Positions 17,686 to 27,532 of a stretch of DNA of 64,000 bases are shown here, in pieces; the stretch's first letter is position 1, and each line of letters opens with the position of its first letter. This DNA is from an uncultured Chitinophaga sp. (lineage in GTDB: Bacteria > Bacteroidota > Bacteroidia > Cytophagales > Cyclobacteriaceae), in contig CABHOK010000003.1 in NCBI GenBank assembly GCA_902168205.1, forward strand, positions 620,001 through 684,000, read 5' to 3'. Both the position numbers and the translations under genes were made by a program. Under the pieces are notes generated by a model. It saw only the letters and a list, made by a program, of their open reading frames with translations. It ran no database searches and was not told the origin of the DNA.

Positions 17686-19623
17686 TTATTTATAGCTTCT
17701 TGTTTGCATTTCAATGTTCTCGTAAACCAGAGCCTCCTTGTGAAGTACAGGATCTGAATCTACGGAAGTATGTTCCCATGCTGCTACGTAAGCGTACTTT
17801 TCGTCATCACGCTTCGCTTCGCCTTCTTCCTGGTATTCTTCACGGAAGTGACCACCGCATGATTCATTTCTGTTCAAGGCATCGACCACCATTAGCTCAC
17901 CCAGTTCAATGAAGTCGGCCACACGACCGGCTTTGTCAAACTCAGGGTTAAATTCATTCAGTGAGCCCGGAATATTTACGTTGCTCCAGAACTCCTTGCG
18001 CAAATCCTGAATCATCTTTCTCGCTTTTGTCAGACCTTCTGCAGTGCGGGCCATACCGCAGTACTCCCACATGATCTTGCCCAACTGCTTATGCAGGTCA
18101 TCAACTGTTTTCTTTCCTTTGATGCTGATGAGTTTTTCAGCACGAGCCTGAACTTCTTTCTCTGCTTCCACAAACGCAGGGTGATCAAGCGCTATAGGCT
18201 TTGTAAATATTTCCCCAGACAGATAGTTTCCTATAGTATATGGAATTACAAAGTACCCATCGGCAAGACCTTGCATCAAAGCAGAAGCACCGAGGCGGTT
18301 CGCACCGTGATCGCTGAAGTTTGCTTCACCTAAACAGTATAAACCTTTAATAGATGTCATCAGTTCATAGTCTACCCAAAGTCCACCCATCGTATAGTGA
18401 ACGGCAGGGTATATTTTCATCGGAGTCTTCAGCGGATCTTCGTTGGTGATGTTCTGATACATCGGGAACAATTCACCGTAACGAGCCTTCACTACATCTA
18501 CACCAAGGCGTTTAATAGCGTCTGCAAAATCCAGGAATACACCAAAGCCTGATGGAACAATACCGCGGCCATCATCGCATGCTTCTTTTGCTGCACGTGA
18601 GGCTATATCACGAGGACACAGGTTTCCGTAGGAAGGATATTTTCTTTCGAGGTAGTAATCGCGATCCTCCTCTCTGATGTCTTCCGGTTTCTTTTTGCCT
18701 TCGCGAATTGCTTTGGCATCTTCTCTTGTCTTCGGTACCCACACACGACCATCGTTACGCAACGATTCAGACATCAGCGTAAGCTTGGATTGATAGTCGC
18801 CGGTTACCGGTATACAAGTCGGGTGAATTTGAGTATAGCAAGGATTGGCAAAGTATGCACCCTTCTTGTGAGCTTTCCAGGCAGCCGTTACGTTGCTACC
18901 CATAGCGTTGGTAGAAAGGAAGAACACGTTACCGTATCCGCCCGTTGCCAGAATTACTGCGTGGCCAAAGTAGCGTTCCAGTTTACCGGTGATGAGGTTA
19001 CGGGCAATGATACCACGTGCCTTACCATCGATGGTAACTACTTCCACCATCTCATGGCGGTTATACATCTTTACATTTCCTAAGCCCACCTGGCGCTCCA
19101 ACGCACCGTATGCACCCAGCAACAATTGTTGTCCGGTTTGTCCGCGGGCATAGAACGTACGCGATACCTGCGCACCACCGAAAGAGCGGTTGTCAAGCAA
19201 GCCACCGTACTCACGTGCAAACGGTACACCTTGTGCTACGCACTGATCGATAATATTTCTGGATACATCAGCCAGTCGGTATACATTAGCTTCGCGTGCG
19301 CGGAAGTCGCCACCTTTTATAGTATCATAGAACAAACGGTAAACAGAGTCTCCATCGTTCTTATAGTTCTTTGCTGCGTTAATGCCACCTTGTGCTGCAA
19401 TAGAGTGCGCACGTCTTGGTGAATCCTGAAAGCAAAATGCTTTTACTTTATATCCGAGTTCTGCCAGGGTTGCTGCGGCAGATGCACCGGCAAGTCCTGT
19501 ACCTACTACTATTACTTCTACTTTACGTTTATTAGCCGGGTTAACCAGCTTTGCATGTTCTTTATAGTTACTCCACTTCTCGGCCAGCGGACCGGTTGGA
19601 ATTTTAGAATCAAGTGCAGCCAT
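17686..19623 (-). CDS. sdhA: Succinate dehydrogenase/fumarate reductase flavoprotein subunit
   Basis: 645-residue FAD-binding catalytic subunit. The N-terminal dinucleotide fold is [34 protein letters not shown] holds the His that covalently binds FAD in this family. The substrate site includes HPTCIP and the catalytic Arg region downstream, and the C-terminal helical domain has [14 protein letters not shown]. Middle gene of sdhCAB, 47 nt after sdhC. Length agrees with the Bacteroidota/type B family, longer than the E. coli SdhA of about 590. No anomalies noted. Confidence 0.96.
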   Translation of the reverse strand: MAALDSKIPTGPLAEKWSNYKEHAKLVNPANKRKVEVIVVGTGLAGASAAATLAELGYKVKAFCFQDSPRRAHSIAAQGGINAAKNYKNDGDSVYRLFYDTIKGGDFRAREANVYRLADVSRNIIDQCVAQGVPFAREYGGLLDNRSFGGAQVSRTFYARGQTGQQLLLGAYGALERQVGLGNVKMYNRHEMVEVVTIDGKARGIIARNLITGKLERYFGHAVILATGGYGNVFFLSTNAMGSNVTAAWKAHKKGAYFANPCYTQIHPTCIPVTGDYQSKLTLMSESLRNDGRVWVPKTREDAKAIREGKKKPEDIREEDRDYYLERKYPSYGNLCPRDIASRAAKEACDDGRGIVPSGFGVFLDFADAIKRLGVDVVKARYGELFPMYQNITNEDPLKTPMKIYPAVHYTMGGLWVDYELMTSIKGLYCLGEANFSDHGANRLGASALMQGLADGYFVIPYTIGNYLSGEIFTKPIALDHPAFVEAEKEVQARAEKLISIKGKKTVDDLHKQLGKIMWEYCGMARTAEGLTKARKMIQDLRKEFWSNVNIPGSLNEFNPEFDKAGRVADFIELGELMVVDALNRNESCGGHFREEYQEEGEAKRDDEKYAYVAAWEHTSVDSDPVLHKEALVYENIEMQTRSYK

Positions 19624-19670
19624 ATCTTTTTGTTTGAGAAACTATCAATCTGTTAATCTTCCGGAATACT

Positions 19671-20342
19671 TTATTGAATCCACTTGAAGTAAATGGATAT
19701 CGGCATCATTGCGAAAATGAATGGCACCACAATAGAGAAGGCTGTGCCGACAAAAGTGATTGTCTTGTTATACTTCACGTGGTTCAGACCCAGTGACTGG
19801 AATGAACTTCTGAAACCGTGGAGCAAATGCCAGAAGAGTGAGAAACATCCAAGAAGATAGAGTACTACGATCAATGGATTCTGGAATATATCCAGCATCA
19901 TTTGATAGAGTGGTAACTCTTCACCTTCAACAAACTGATGGGTACGGTTTGGAATCCAGAAGTGCGCCGTATGCATGATGAGGAACAACAGGATGAGTGT
20001 ACCGAGTAAACCCATGCTTCTGCTATACCACTTGCTTTTCTCCGGGTGCTTTACATAGCTATATTTAACGGGACGCGCATCGCGGTTTTGTTTCCAGAGC
20101 AACAGCCCTTCGTAGATGTGCAGTAAAAATCCAATGATCAATCCGATTTCTAAAGTCCGGATAATGGTGTTTGTCCCCATAAAGTGCCCCCAGTGTGTAA
20201 AGGTGGCCCCGCCATCGTTAAAGAAAATCATCGCGTTAATGGTGCAATGAATTACCAGGAAACTGATCAGAAATAACCCGGTGAGCGCCATTACGAATTT
20301 CTTACCGAGTGAACTCGTAAGAATTTTGGTGAACCAATTCAT
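19671..20342 (-). CDS. sdhC: Succinate dehydrogenase cytochrome b subunit (type B anchor)
   Basis: 223-residue membrane anchor with five hydrophobic helices and several helix histidines (VIHCTINAM, THWGHFMG, LLHIYEGLL, HTAHFW, LFWHLLHGF) that can ligate two hemes, as in Bacillus and Wolinella type B enzymes. It passes electrons to the quinone. First gene of the sdhCAB operon. A predicted 36-residue membrane protein lies 115 nt upstream on the same strand. No convincing -7 element was found in the intervening sequence. Confidence 0.93.
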   Translation of the reverse strand: MNWFTKILTSSLGKKFVMALTGLFLISFLVIHCTINAMIFFNDGGATFTHWGHFMGTNTIIRTLEIGLIIGFLLHIYEGLLLWKQNRDARPVKYSYVKHPEKSKWYSRSMGLLGTLILLFLIMHTAHFWIPNRTHQFVEGEELPLYQMMLDIFQNPLIVVLYLLGCFSLFWHLLHGFRSSFQSLGLNHVKYNKTITFVGTAFSIVVPFIFAMMPISIYFKWIQ

Positions 20343-20457
20343 AGTTAATTGTGCCTTGTAGAATTTTTGCGAAAAATAGTTCTCAAAGCCTATTTCACCA
20401 AAGACAAGTATACTTTATAAAAATTCTAAATAGAGAACAATTACAGGGGTGTCATTG

Positions 20458-20568
20458 TTACAGGAGCAGCTCGAACAAAAGTATAATGAGTGCAATAACA
20501 ACCACTGCCAGGAGCAGAAACCATTCTTTGCGAGCAAAACGAGCAATAAGCTTCCATAAGTCTTTCAT
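20458..20568 (-). CDS. Predicted 36-residue single-pass membrane protein
   Basis: A short open frame with an ATG at 20568 (minus): MKDLWKLIARFARKEW, then a continuous hydrophobic helix FLLLAVVVIALIILLF, then ELLL and stop. The layout, a short amphipathic basic/aromatic N-terminus and one helix, resembles the DUF5989-type small proteins of Bacteroidota that begin with a KDLW/KELW pattern. It has the same orientation as sdhC and lies 115 nt upstream. The regular topology in an otherwise empty 484-nt gap argues that it is coding. Function unknown. Confidence 0.55.
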   Translation of the reverse strand: MKDLWKLIARFARKEWFLLLAVVVIALIILLFELLL

Positions 20569-20789
20569 AGACCGTTAAATATGTTGCGACATGTGCCAAC
20601 AATCAGGCCTGAAAAATTAAACTTCTGAAAAACAGGTTGTTGAATATATTCACAGATAAGGAAGCTTGAAATTTTTGATTCATTCCTGCATTAAAATTCC
20701 CAATACTGGATGCTGCTGATACGAAAAATGTAAAGGAATATTCTCGTCAAGAAGAAACTTTTGAGCACGAAAAAGTACTTCTTAAAAAG
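20569..20789. other. Intergenic, no gene seen
   Basis: The gap between the small membrane ORF (minus) and dnaE (plus). I see AT-rich sequence and a loose inverted pair (CCAACAATC near 20597 with GGTTGTTG near 20635) but no gene or RNA. The dnaE promoter element follows at 20790. Confidence 0.4.
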
Positions 20790-20797
20790 TAACTTTG
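20790..20797 (+). promoter_or_regulatory. -7 promoter element of dnaE
   Basis: TAACTTTG, an exact TANNTTTG match 29 nt before the dnaE ATG. A TTTG at 20760-20763 is 26 nt upstream, longer than the usual spacing, so the -33 part is uncertain. Confidence 0.5.
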
Positions 20798-20826
20798 TGC
20801 TAAAACCACTAATCGGATAATCGCTG

Positions 20827-23800
20827 ATGTATTTAATCTTTGATACGGAAACCACGGGTATTCCGCATAATAAGACCGCACCTATAACTGACCTCGACAA
20901 CTGGCCCAGGCTCGTGCAGCTAGCCTGGCAACTTCACGATAGCAACGGTAAACTCATCTCCAACCACAATTATATAGTTAAGCCCGAAGGATTTGATATA
21001 CCCTATAAGGCTGAGCAGATACACGGAGTTTCTACGAAACGCGCCCTGGCAGAAGGACACGATCTTTTTACCGTACTCAGTACATTTATACAGGATCTTT
21101 CGAAAACATCTTTACTGGTCGGACACAATATTGAATTCGATATCAATATTATAGGCGCCGAGTTTATTCGGAAGAGCCTGGCGCCCGAACAATTTACCAA
21201 CCTCGACAGAATTGATACCGGTATAGCTTCGACAGAGTTTTGTCAATTGACCGGAGGTATAGGGGGGCGTTTAAAGATGCCGCGCCTCATCGAGCTGCAC
21301 CAAAAACTTTTTGGTAAAGACTTTGGCGATGCGCACGATGCTGCCTACGATGTTGCTGCAACGGCACGATGCTATTTCGGCTTGATCAAGCAAAAAGTAG
21401 TAAAGCCTTTTGATGATACACCGTTTGATGCTATCGTATATGAAGAACCTAATCTTGATGCAGCAAACTTTGCCAAGAAAGAGAAACGGAAAGATGCTTC
21501 ATACTCGCTAAAGGATGAACCGGTTGTATTAACCGATAAACCTTTTGTACACCTGCATGCACATTCGCAATACTCCGTACTGCAGGCAACGCCCGATATA
21601 AAATCCATGGTGGCAAAAGCCAAGGCGTTGAATATGCCAGCGGTTGCACTTACTGATTTGGGTAATATGTATGGTGCGTTCAAGTTTGTGCGCGAAGCAT
21701 TAAACCACGAATTGAAACCTATAGTAGGTTGCGAGTTCTATATAGCAGAGGAACGTAAGAAGTTAAAGTTTACAAAAGATAATCCAGACAAGCGCTATAA
21801 CCAGGTGTTGATAGCCAAGAATAAAGATGGTTATCACAACCTGGCCAAGCTTAGCTCATACGGTTTCATTGAAGGATTGTATGGTATATTTCCGCGTATT
21901 GATAAAGCGCTGGTCGAAGAGTATAAAAATAATCTGATCGCTATCACGGGTGGCCTCTCCAGCGAAGTGCCGCACCTTATTTTGAACGTTGGTGAGAAGC
22001 AAGCTGAAGAAGCTTTCAAGTGGTGGCACAATCTGTTTGGCGAAGATTTCTATGTAGAGTTAAACCGACATGGTATACCGGAAGAAGATCACGTGAATGA
22101 AGTACTGCTTCGCTTTGCAGAGAAGCATGGTGTAAAATATTTTGCAGCCAACGAATCATACTACCTCGATAAAGAAGAAGCCAATGCCCACGATGTATTG
22201 TTGTGTATAAAGGAAGGTGAATTCAAATCGACACCGATCGGGTATGGTCGTGGGCATCGGTATGGTTTAGCGAATACAGAGTATTACTTCAAGTCGCAGG
22301 ATGAAATGAAATCCATTTTCCGCGATTTACCACAAGCGATCGAAACAATCAGTGAGATACTCGATAAGATCGAAAGCTATAAACTCGATCGTAACGTACT
22401 GCTTCCGAAGTTCGATATACCGAAAGAGTTTAACACCGAAGATGAATACCTGCGCCACCTCACGTACGAAGGTGCGCGGAAGAAATACGAAGAGATTACA
22501 CCAAATATACAGGAGCGTCTTGACTTCGAATTGGAAACCATTCAGAAGACAGGGTATCCTGGTTACTTCCTCATTGTACAAGACTTTACCTCGAAGGCGC
22601 GTGAGATGGGTGTATCCGTAGGGCCTGGTCGTGGTTCTGCTGCAGGTTCTGCGGTAGCGTATTGCATCGGTATAACTAACGTAGATCCGATCAAGTACGA
22701 TTTGCTGTTCGAGCGTTTTCTTAACCCGGACCGTGTATCACTCCCTGATATTGATATTGACTTTGATGATGAAGGTCGCGATCGTGTATTGAAATATGTA
22801 ATTGATAAATATGGCAAGACACAGGTAGCGCAAATCATTACCTACGGTACGATGGCTGCAAAGTCATCCATACGGGATTGCGCGCGTGTAATGGAACTCC
22901 CATTGGCAGATTCGAACTTGCTCGCGAAGATGATTCCGGAGAAACCGGGAACAACACTCGATGCTGCCTTTGAAGAAGTAAAAGAACTGGCCGATATAAA
23001 GAAGGGTACAGACTTGCGTGCCGATGTACTCAAGCAAGCTGTCGTGTTGGAAGGTTCTGTAAGAAGCACCGGTACACACGCCTGCGGTGTAATTATTACG
23101 CCGGATGATCTGACCAAGTTCGTACCGATGTCTGTTGCGAAAGACTCTGACATGCTGGTAACACAGTTCGATAACAGTGTGGTAGAGAGTGCGGGGTTGT
23201 TGAAAATGGACTTCCTCGGGTTAACAACGCTGTCGGTAATTAACACCGCGGTGCGTAACGTGAAGAAGAGCCGCGGTATAACCATAGTAGTAGATGATAT
23301 ACCCCTGGATGATGCCAAGACCTATCAACTCTTTCAGCGAGGCGAAACAGCTGGAACGTTCCAGTTTGAAAGTTTAGGGATGCAGAAATATCTGCGTCAG
23401 CTAAAGCCCGATAAATTTGAAGATCTCATCGCCATGAACGCCCTGTATCGTCCGGGCCCAATGGAATATATACCTGCCTTCGTAAATCGTAAACATGGTC
23501 GCGAACCGATCAAGTATGATTTACCGGAGATGGAAGAGTTCCTTGCCGAGACCTATGGTATCACAGTGTACCAGGAGCAGGTAATGTTGTTGTCGCAGAA
23601 GCTTGCCGGTTTCAGTAAAGGTGATGCCGATGTGCTTCGTAAAGCGATGGGTAAAAAGCAGAAGGCTGTCCTCGACAAGATGAAAGATAAGTTCATCAAA
23701 GGATGTGCTGAACGCGGACATGCCAAGGAGATATGTGAGAAGATATGGACCGACTGGGAGGCGTTTGCGCAGTATGCGTTTAATAAATCGCACTCTACGT

Positions 23801-25017
23801 GTTATTCACTTGTTGCATATCACACCGCATACCTCAAAGCAAATTACCCGGCAGAGTATATGGCCGCTGTATTAACACACTCCCAGAGCAACCTCGAGAG
23901 TGTTACGTTCCATATTGAAGAGTGCCGAAGCCTGGGTATAAAAGTATTAGGACCACACGTTAATGAATCCGGTGTATTCTTCGAAGTAAATAAGGATGGC
24001 GAGATCCGCTTTGGACTCGGTGCTATTAAAGGTGCCGGTGAAGCAGCCGTAGAAGCGATCATCCAGGAACGTGATGCACGCGGACCGTTCGAAGATATAT
24101 TTGAGTTTGCCAAGCGTATGAACCAGCGCTCGGTAAATAAAAAGACATTTGAGTGTCTTGCGCTCTCCGGTGCATTTGATTGCTTCCAGGGTATACATCG
24201 CAGACAGTATGTATTTGCCAAAGATGGAGATATAAACCTGTTGGAGAAGTCGATTAAGTACGCGGCCAAAACACAACAGGAAGAGCAGAGTGCCCAGGCA
24301 AGTTTATTCGGAGGAAGTTCAGGCACAGTAATGCCTAAACCGAAAATAGAATATGTTGAACCGTTTAGTGAAATTGAAAAACTTAATCTCGAAAAAGAAG
24401 TGGTGGGTATATATATATCCGGTCACCCGCTTGATAACTTCAAGTTTGAGATGGAGAAGTTCTGTACCGTAACCTGCAGTCAGCTAGGAGAACTTGATCC
24501 GATGCTGGGGAGGGAACTGAAATTAGGTGGTATAGTTTCAGGGGTAGAGCACCGCACTACCAAAACGGGTAAGCCCTTTGGTAAATTTACCATGGAAGAC
24601 TATAACGGTAACTATACCTTTACCCTGTTTGGAGAAGACTACCTGAAGTTTAAAAACTTTATGAACACCGGCTGGTTCCTGTTCATAGAAGGTGCCGTGG
24701 TGAAGAACACCTGGGGACAGCAAAATATAGAGTTCAAGATCAGGAATATAGATTTGCTGAACGAGATAGGGGTGAAGCGAAGCAAGGGGGTTCAATTGAA
24801 AATAAACGCACGGGAAATAACCAAAGACCTGATTGGCAAGATAGAAGATGTGTGCATGGAGTTTTCCGGAAACACACCGTTGTACATGAAGATCCGCGAT
24901 GACCAGGAGAATATTTATCTCGATGTAATGTCGAGGAGGTTCCGGGTTAACCCGATCAACGATATGGTTAAAAAGATGGAGAAGGCAGGGGAACTTGAGG
25001 TGGAAGTGGTGTTTTAA
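20827..25017 (+). CDS. dnaE: DNA polymerase III alpha subunit with fused DnaQ-like exonuclease
   Basis: 1396-residue replicative polymerase. Residues 1-190 are a DEDD 3'-5' exonuclease: DTETTG (Exo I), HNIEFDINII (Exo II) and HDAAYDVAATA (Exo III), all acidic and His ligands present, so proofreading should be active. After a linker comes the PHP domain from about residue 240 (FVHLHAHSQYS), then the polymerase core with PDIDIDFDD near 640. A clamp-binding motif QASLF is at about 1157-1161, and an OB-fold near 1225-1310. The PHP site is degraded: TDLGN where TDHGN is usual, and ANESYYL where TNDVHYL is usual. It is not PolC, because the exonuclease is N-terminal rather than inserted in PHP. Monocistronic with its own promoter. 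Confidence 0.97.
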   Translation: MYLIFDTETTGIPHNKTAPITDLDNWPRLVQLAWQLHDSNGKLISNHNYIVKPEGFDIPYKAEQIHGVSTKRALAEGHDLFTVLSTFIQDLSKTSLLVGHNIEFDINIIGAEFIRKSLAPEQFTNLDRIDTGIASTEFCQLTGGIGGRLKMPRLIELHQKLFGKDFGDAHDAAYDVAATARCYFGLIKQKVVKPFDDTPFDAIVYEEPNLDAANFAKKEKRKDASYSLKDEPVVLTDKPFVHLHAHSQYSVLQATPDIKSMVAKAKALNMPAVALTDLGNMYGAFKFVREALNHELKPIVGCEFYIAEERKKLKFTKDNPDKRYNQVLIAKNKDGYHNLAKLSSYGFIEGLYGIFPRIDKALVEEYKNNLIAITGGLSSEVPHLILNVGEKQAEEAFKWWHNLFGEDFYVELNRHGIPEEDHVNEVLLRFAEKHGVKYFAANESYYLDKEEANAHDVLLCIKEGEFKSTPIGYGRGHRYGLANTEYYFKSQDEMKSIFRDLPQAIETISEILDKIESYKLDRNVLLPKFDIPKEFNTEDEYLRHLTYEGARKKYEEITPNIQERLDFELETIQKTGYPGYFLIVQDFTSKAREMGVSVGPGRGSAAGSAVAYCIGITNVDPIKYDLLFERFLNPDRVSLPDIDIDFDDEGRDRVLKYVIDKYGKTQVAQIITYGTMAAKSSIRDCARVMELPLADSNLLAKMIPEKPGTTLDAAFEEVKELADIKKGTDLRADVLKQAVVLEGSVRSTGTHACGVIITPDDLTKFVPMSVAKDSDMLVTQFDNSVVESAGLLKMDFLGLTTLSVINTAVRNVKKSRGITIVVDDIPLDDAKTYQLFQRGETAGTFQFESLGMQKYLRQLKPDKFEDLIAMNALYRPGPMEYIPAFVNRKHGREPIKYDLPEMEEFLAETYGITVYQEQVMLLSQKLAGFSKGDADVLRKAMGKKQKAVLDKMKDKFIKGCAERGHAKEICEKIWTDWEAFAQYAFNKSHSTCYSLVAYHTAYLKANYPAEYMAAVLTHSQSNLESVTFHIEECRSLGIKVLGPHVNESGVFFEVNKDGEIRFGLGAIKGAGEAAVEAIIQERDARGPFEDIFEFAKRMNQRSVNKKTFECLALSGAFDCFQGIHRRQYVFAKDGDINLLEKSIKYAAKTQQEEQSAQASLFGGSSGTVMPKPKIEYVEPFSEIEKLNLEKEVVGIYISGHPLDNFKFEMEKFCTVTCSQLGELDPMLGRELKLGGIVSGVEHRTTKTGKPFGKFTMEDYNGNYTFTLFGEDYLKFKNFMNTGWFLFIEGAVVKNTWGQQNIEFKIRNIDLLNEIGVKRSKGVQLKINAREITKDLIGKIEDVCMEFSGNTPLYMKIRDDQENIYLDVMSRRFRVNPINDMVKKMEKAGELEVEVVF

Positions 25018-25031
25018 CGTATGCGGTACCC

Positions 25032-25059
25032 GCCTTTGCGAACTTGTATACGCAAAGGC
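25032..25059. repeat. Perfect inverted repeat after dnaE
   Basis: GCCTTTGCG (25032-25040) and CGCAAAGGC (25051-25059) are perfectly complementary around a 10-nt loop, 14 nt after the dnaE stop. No T-run follows, so it is not a standard terminator. CCTTTGCG occurs again at 25084-25091, inside the trxA promoter region. Confidence 0.6.
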
Positions 25060-25081
25060 TGGAACCTTGAACTAATAAGAT

Positions 25082-25089
25082 TACCTTTG
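25082..25089 (+). promoter_or_regulatory. -7 promoter element of trxA
   Basis: TACCTTTG, an exact TANNTTTG match, 58 nt before the thioredoxin ATG. No good TTTG is found at the -33 position. Confidence 0.5.
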
Positions 25090-25147
25090 CGTTTGGCTAT
25101 TAACCACGGTAATAAAAGAATTAAAAATTTAAACTTTATAAACTAAA

Positions 25148-25471
25148 ATGGGAAAAGCAATTGAACTCACAGATGCTAATTTCGATTCGATCATCAACTC
25201 CGATAAGCCTGTCCTGGTAGATTTCTGGGCAGAGTGGTGTGGCCCTTGTAAAATGATCGGTCCGGTTGTGGAAGAACTCGCTGGCGATTATGACGGCAAA
25301 GCTGTTATCGGCAAGCTGAATGTTGACGAAAATCCCAATGTTACGGCACGTTTCGGTGTTCGCAGCATCCCTACACTGCTGGTATTTAAAGGAGGACAGA
25401 TCGTTGACAAACAAGTTGGTGCTGTACCTAAATCTGTATTGGCGCAGAAACTTGCTGCTCAGGTAGCTTAA
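25148..25471 (+). CDS. trxA: Thioredoxin
   Basis: 107-residue cytoplasmic disulfide reductase. The active site WCGPC has its cysteines at about residues 31 and 34; the cis-proline motif SIPTLLVFKGG and the Asp in VDFWAEWCGPC are present. There is no signal peptide. It is a single gene with its own -7 element and a strong terminator. Textbook length and motifs; it probably supplies ribonucleotide reductase and peroxiredoxins. Confidence 0.97.
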   Translation: MGKAIELTDANFDSIINSDKPVLVDFWAEWCGPCKMIGPVVEELAGDYDGKAVIGKLNVDENPNVTARFGVRSIPTLLVFKGGQIVDKQVGAVPKSVLAQKLAAQVA

Positions 25472-25497
25472 TTATATACAGTACTATATATACAAAT

Positions 25498-25533
25498 GCC
25501 AGTGAGATGTCATGTCGCACTGGCTTTTTTTTT
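25498..25533 (+). terminator. Terminator of trxA
   Basis: GCCAGTG (25498-25504) pairs with CACTGGC (25518-25524), followed by nine T's. Confidence 0.88.
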
Positions 25534-25590
25534 GGAGAAAGTATAGTATATATACCGAAAGCAAATTTCTTCCGGTATATAGTATAGTTA

Positions 25591-26976
25591 TTATTTATCG
25601 GTGCGGAAGCTTGGCACGGGCAGGCCTTCTTTGCTGAACAAATTAGGCATAGACGCATTGCTCCACCCAAAGCGAACCGCTACAGGAACCTTAACTTCTT
25701 TTGCCGATACAACTACGGTACTGCCTTCTATCGTTGCTTTGGCAGGATAGAATTTCCGGTCAGCTCCGGCAATCTGGAACTCGGTAAGTTCTTTGCCTTT
25801 GGCCATCAACCCGCCCGTTGCGTGATCGAACGTAATGCGAATCTTCCCTTTTTCAACTTTGTGCGATTTGTATATAGGACTTTGGTATGCTATACCTTTC
25901 TTGCCATAGGTATCTGCCAGCGCTACGTTAGCCAGGCGTTCGCCTACAGGTTTTTTATACTGCGGGTGTATATCTTTTACGTTGTCCACCAGGTCGGAAA
26001 TTACCACCATACCCGACTTCGGTATCTGCAACATCTCAACCTGCTGTTCGCGAATCAACACACCGCTATCGCCACCATATTCGGTATAAGGAGCAATCTG
26101 CACATAGTAAAATGGGAACTCATTCAGGAAAACTCTACGCCATTCACCCACCAATGTTTCCATCAGGTGTTTATAGGTCTCCGGGGCTGACGTGTTGCTT
26201 TCGCCCTGATACCATAACGCACCGGCTATACGAAACGGAATGATGGGGTGAATCATAGAATTATATACTACTCCGGGATTGGACGGGCACCATGGACGAT
26301 CGTCAATCTGTTTGGCTGCAGAAGCTTTTAACGCTGGGTCGGCGAGTATACGGCCTTCGGGTACCCATGTCTCAGCCGGTGTGCCGCCCCAGCTGGCGTT
26401 GATCAAACCGATCGGTACATTCAGGTCCTGGTTCAGTTTCTTGCCAAAGAAATAGGCAACCGCGCTGAAGTAACGTGCAGTTTCTGCGTTGCATACTTTC
26501 CATTGTCCTTCGCCATGCACTTGGGGAAAAGACGCGGCTGATTTATGGATTTGAAAGAGGCGTATGTTCGGATCGTTCACCTGTGGCAGAACTTGTTTAC
26601 CATCGCCCGATGTTTCCATACCCCACTCCATATTCGATTGTCCGGAGCAAAGCCATACCTCACCAATCATCACATCCTGTATAATCCGCTTTTCTCCCCA
26701 CGCGTTACTGATCGTTATGGTATAGGGACCACCGGCAGGCGGAGTATATAACGTTGTGCTCCAGTAAGTGGTGTTATCAGCTTTGGTACGAATGGTGGTT
26801 GTATCCCAGCTAACTTTAATAGTGATCTCTTGCGAGGGATGAGCCCATCCCCATATAGGCGTAGGTGATTGCTGCTGCAATACCATGTGGTCGTCAAATA
26901 AACTGGGGAGCCTAAGCTGGCCATACGAAACCGAAACTACTGCGAGGCTAAGCAGTAAAAAGAAAATCCTCTTCAT
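25591..26976 (-). CDS. Secreted sialate O-acetylesterase-like SGNH esterase
   Basis: 461 residues from ATG 26976; the frame opens earlier at a GTG, but ATG starts a clean signal peptide (MKRIFFLLLSLAVVSVSYGQ). The SGNH catalytic blocks of the sialate O-acetylesterase/DUF303 family are present: LCSGQSNMEW with the nucleophilic Ser, NASWGGTPAETW, LWYQGESNT, and DIHPQYK with the catalytic Asp/His pair. A beta-rich N-terminal domain (LFDDHMVLQ) and a C-terminal beta domain flank it. Such enzymes remove acetyl groups from sialic acids or plant polysaccharides; the substrate is not evident because no glycan-use genes are nearby. Periplasmic or secreted. Confidence 0.9.
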   Translation of the reverse strand: MKRIFFLLLSLAVVSVSYGQLRLPSLFDDHMVLQQQSPTPIWGWAHPSQEITIKVSWDTTTIRTKADNTTYWSTTLYTPPAGGPYTITISNAWGEKRIIQDVMIGEVWLCSGQSNMEWGMETSGDGKQVLPQVNDPNIRLFQIHKSAASFPQVHGEGQWKVCNAETARYFSAVAYFFGKKLNQDLNVPIGLINASWGGTPAETWVPEGRILADPALKASAAKQIDDRPWCPSNPGVVYNSMIHPIIPFRIAGALWYQGESNTSAPETYKHLMETLVGEWRRVFLNEFPFYYVQIAPYTEYGGDSGVLIREQQVEMLQIPKSGMVVISDLVDNVKDIHPQYKKPVGERLANVALADTYGKKGIAYQSPIYKSHKVEKGKIRITFDHATGGLMAKGKELTEFQIAGADRKFYPAKATIEGSTVVVSAKEVKVPVAVRFGWSNASMPNLFSKEGLPVPSFRTDK

Positions 26977-27041
26977 GATGTTGTTTGTTTTGCGCACCGA
27001 AAGTATCTAAAAGACGTCAGATGCTAAAACGAAATATACTC

Positions 27042-27524
27042 TTAGAAAATTTTCTTCAGGCGTTCAACTATTTCCAAAACAGCCGGACAAACCAATGTAT
27101 TCTTGTAGGTGAGCTCCATAATCTGCACCATCTTTTTGCGATCCGTATGCGGATATTCACGACAAGCCTTTGGCCGGTCTTCATATACCAGGCAGTAATT
27201 GTCGGCATCCAGAAAAGGACAGGGCGATGATTTCAATACGTAATCCTTGTCTTCGTCAATGCGCAGATATTTCTCAACAAAGTCTCCCGGCTTCATGCGC
27301 AACGACTTTGCTACACGCTCAATATCGTTCTGGTAAAAAATAGGACTCGTGGTCTTGCAGCAATTGGCGCAGGTAAGGCAATCAATCTCTTCAAAAACTT
27401 CTTCGTGGGTGGTATGAAATACATCGTCCACTTTGCGCGGATCTTTTTTCTTTATACCCTGCAAAAACTTTTTGTTCTCACTGCTTCGCTGCTGCGCACT
27501 ATTTCTGAAACGCTCTAAATCCAT
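27042..27524 (-). CDS. YkgJ-family cysteine cluster protein
   Basis: 160 residues from ATG 27524; the longer frame upstream overlaps the kinase gene. Eight or more cysteines are arranged as in the YkgJ/FliB family: DCLTCANCC, then SSPCPFLDADNYCLVY, then RPKACREYPH and a last LVCP. These probably bind zinc or an iron-sulfur centre. The N-terminal 40 residues are basic and helical. It lies 8 nt downstream of the histidine kinase gene on the same strand, so the two are cotranscribed, though no functional link is known. The role of this family is poorly understood. Confidence 0.85.
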   Translation of the reverse strand: MDLERFRNSAQQRSSENKKFLQGIKKKDPRKVDDVFHTTHEEVFEEIDCLTCANCCKTTSPIFYQNDIERVAKSLRMKPGDFVEKYLRIDEDKDYVLKSSPCPFLDADNYCLVYEDRPKACREYPHTDRKKMVQIMELTYKNTLVCPAVLEIVERLKKIF

Positions 27525-27532
27525 GTACAAAA

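Noticed and set aside
20351-20578. 75-codon plus-strand frame in the sdhC-dnaE gap
   Set aside because: Antisense to the better supported 36-residue membrane ORF; no hydrophobic or domain pattern.
22842-23318. 158-codon minus-strand frame inside dnaE
   Set aside because: Ser-rich shadow frame of the conserved polymerase core.
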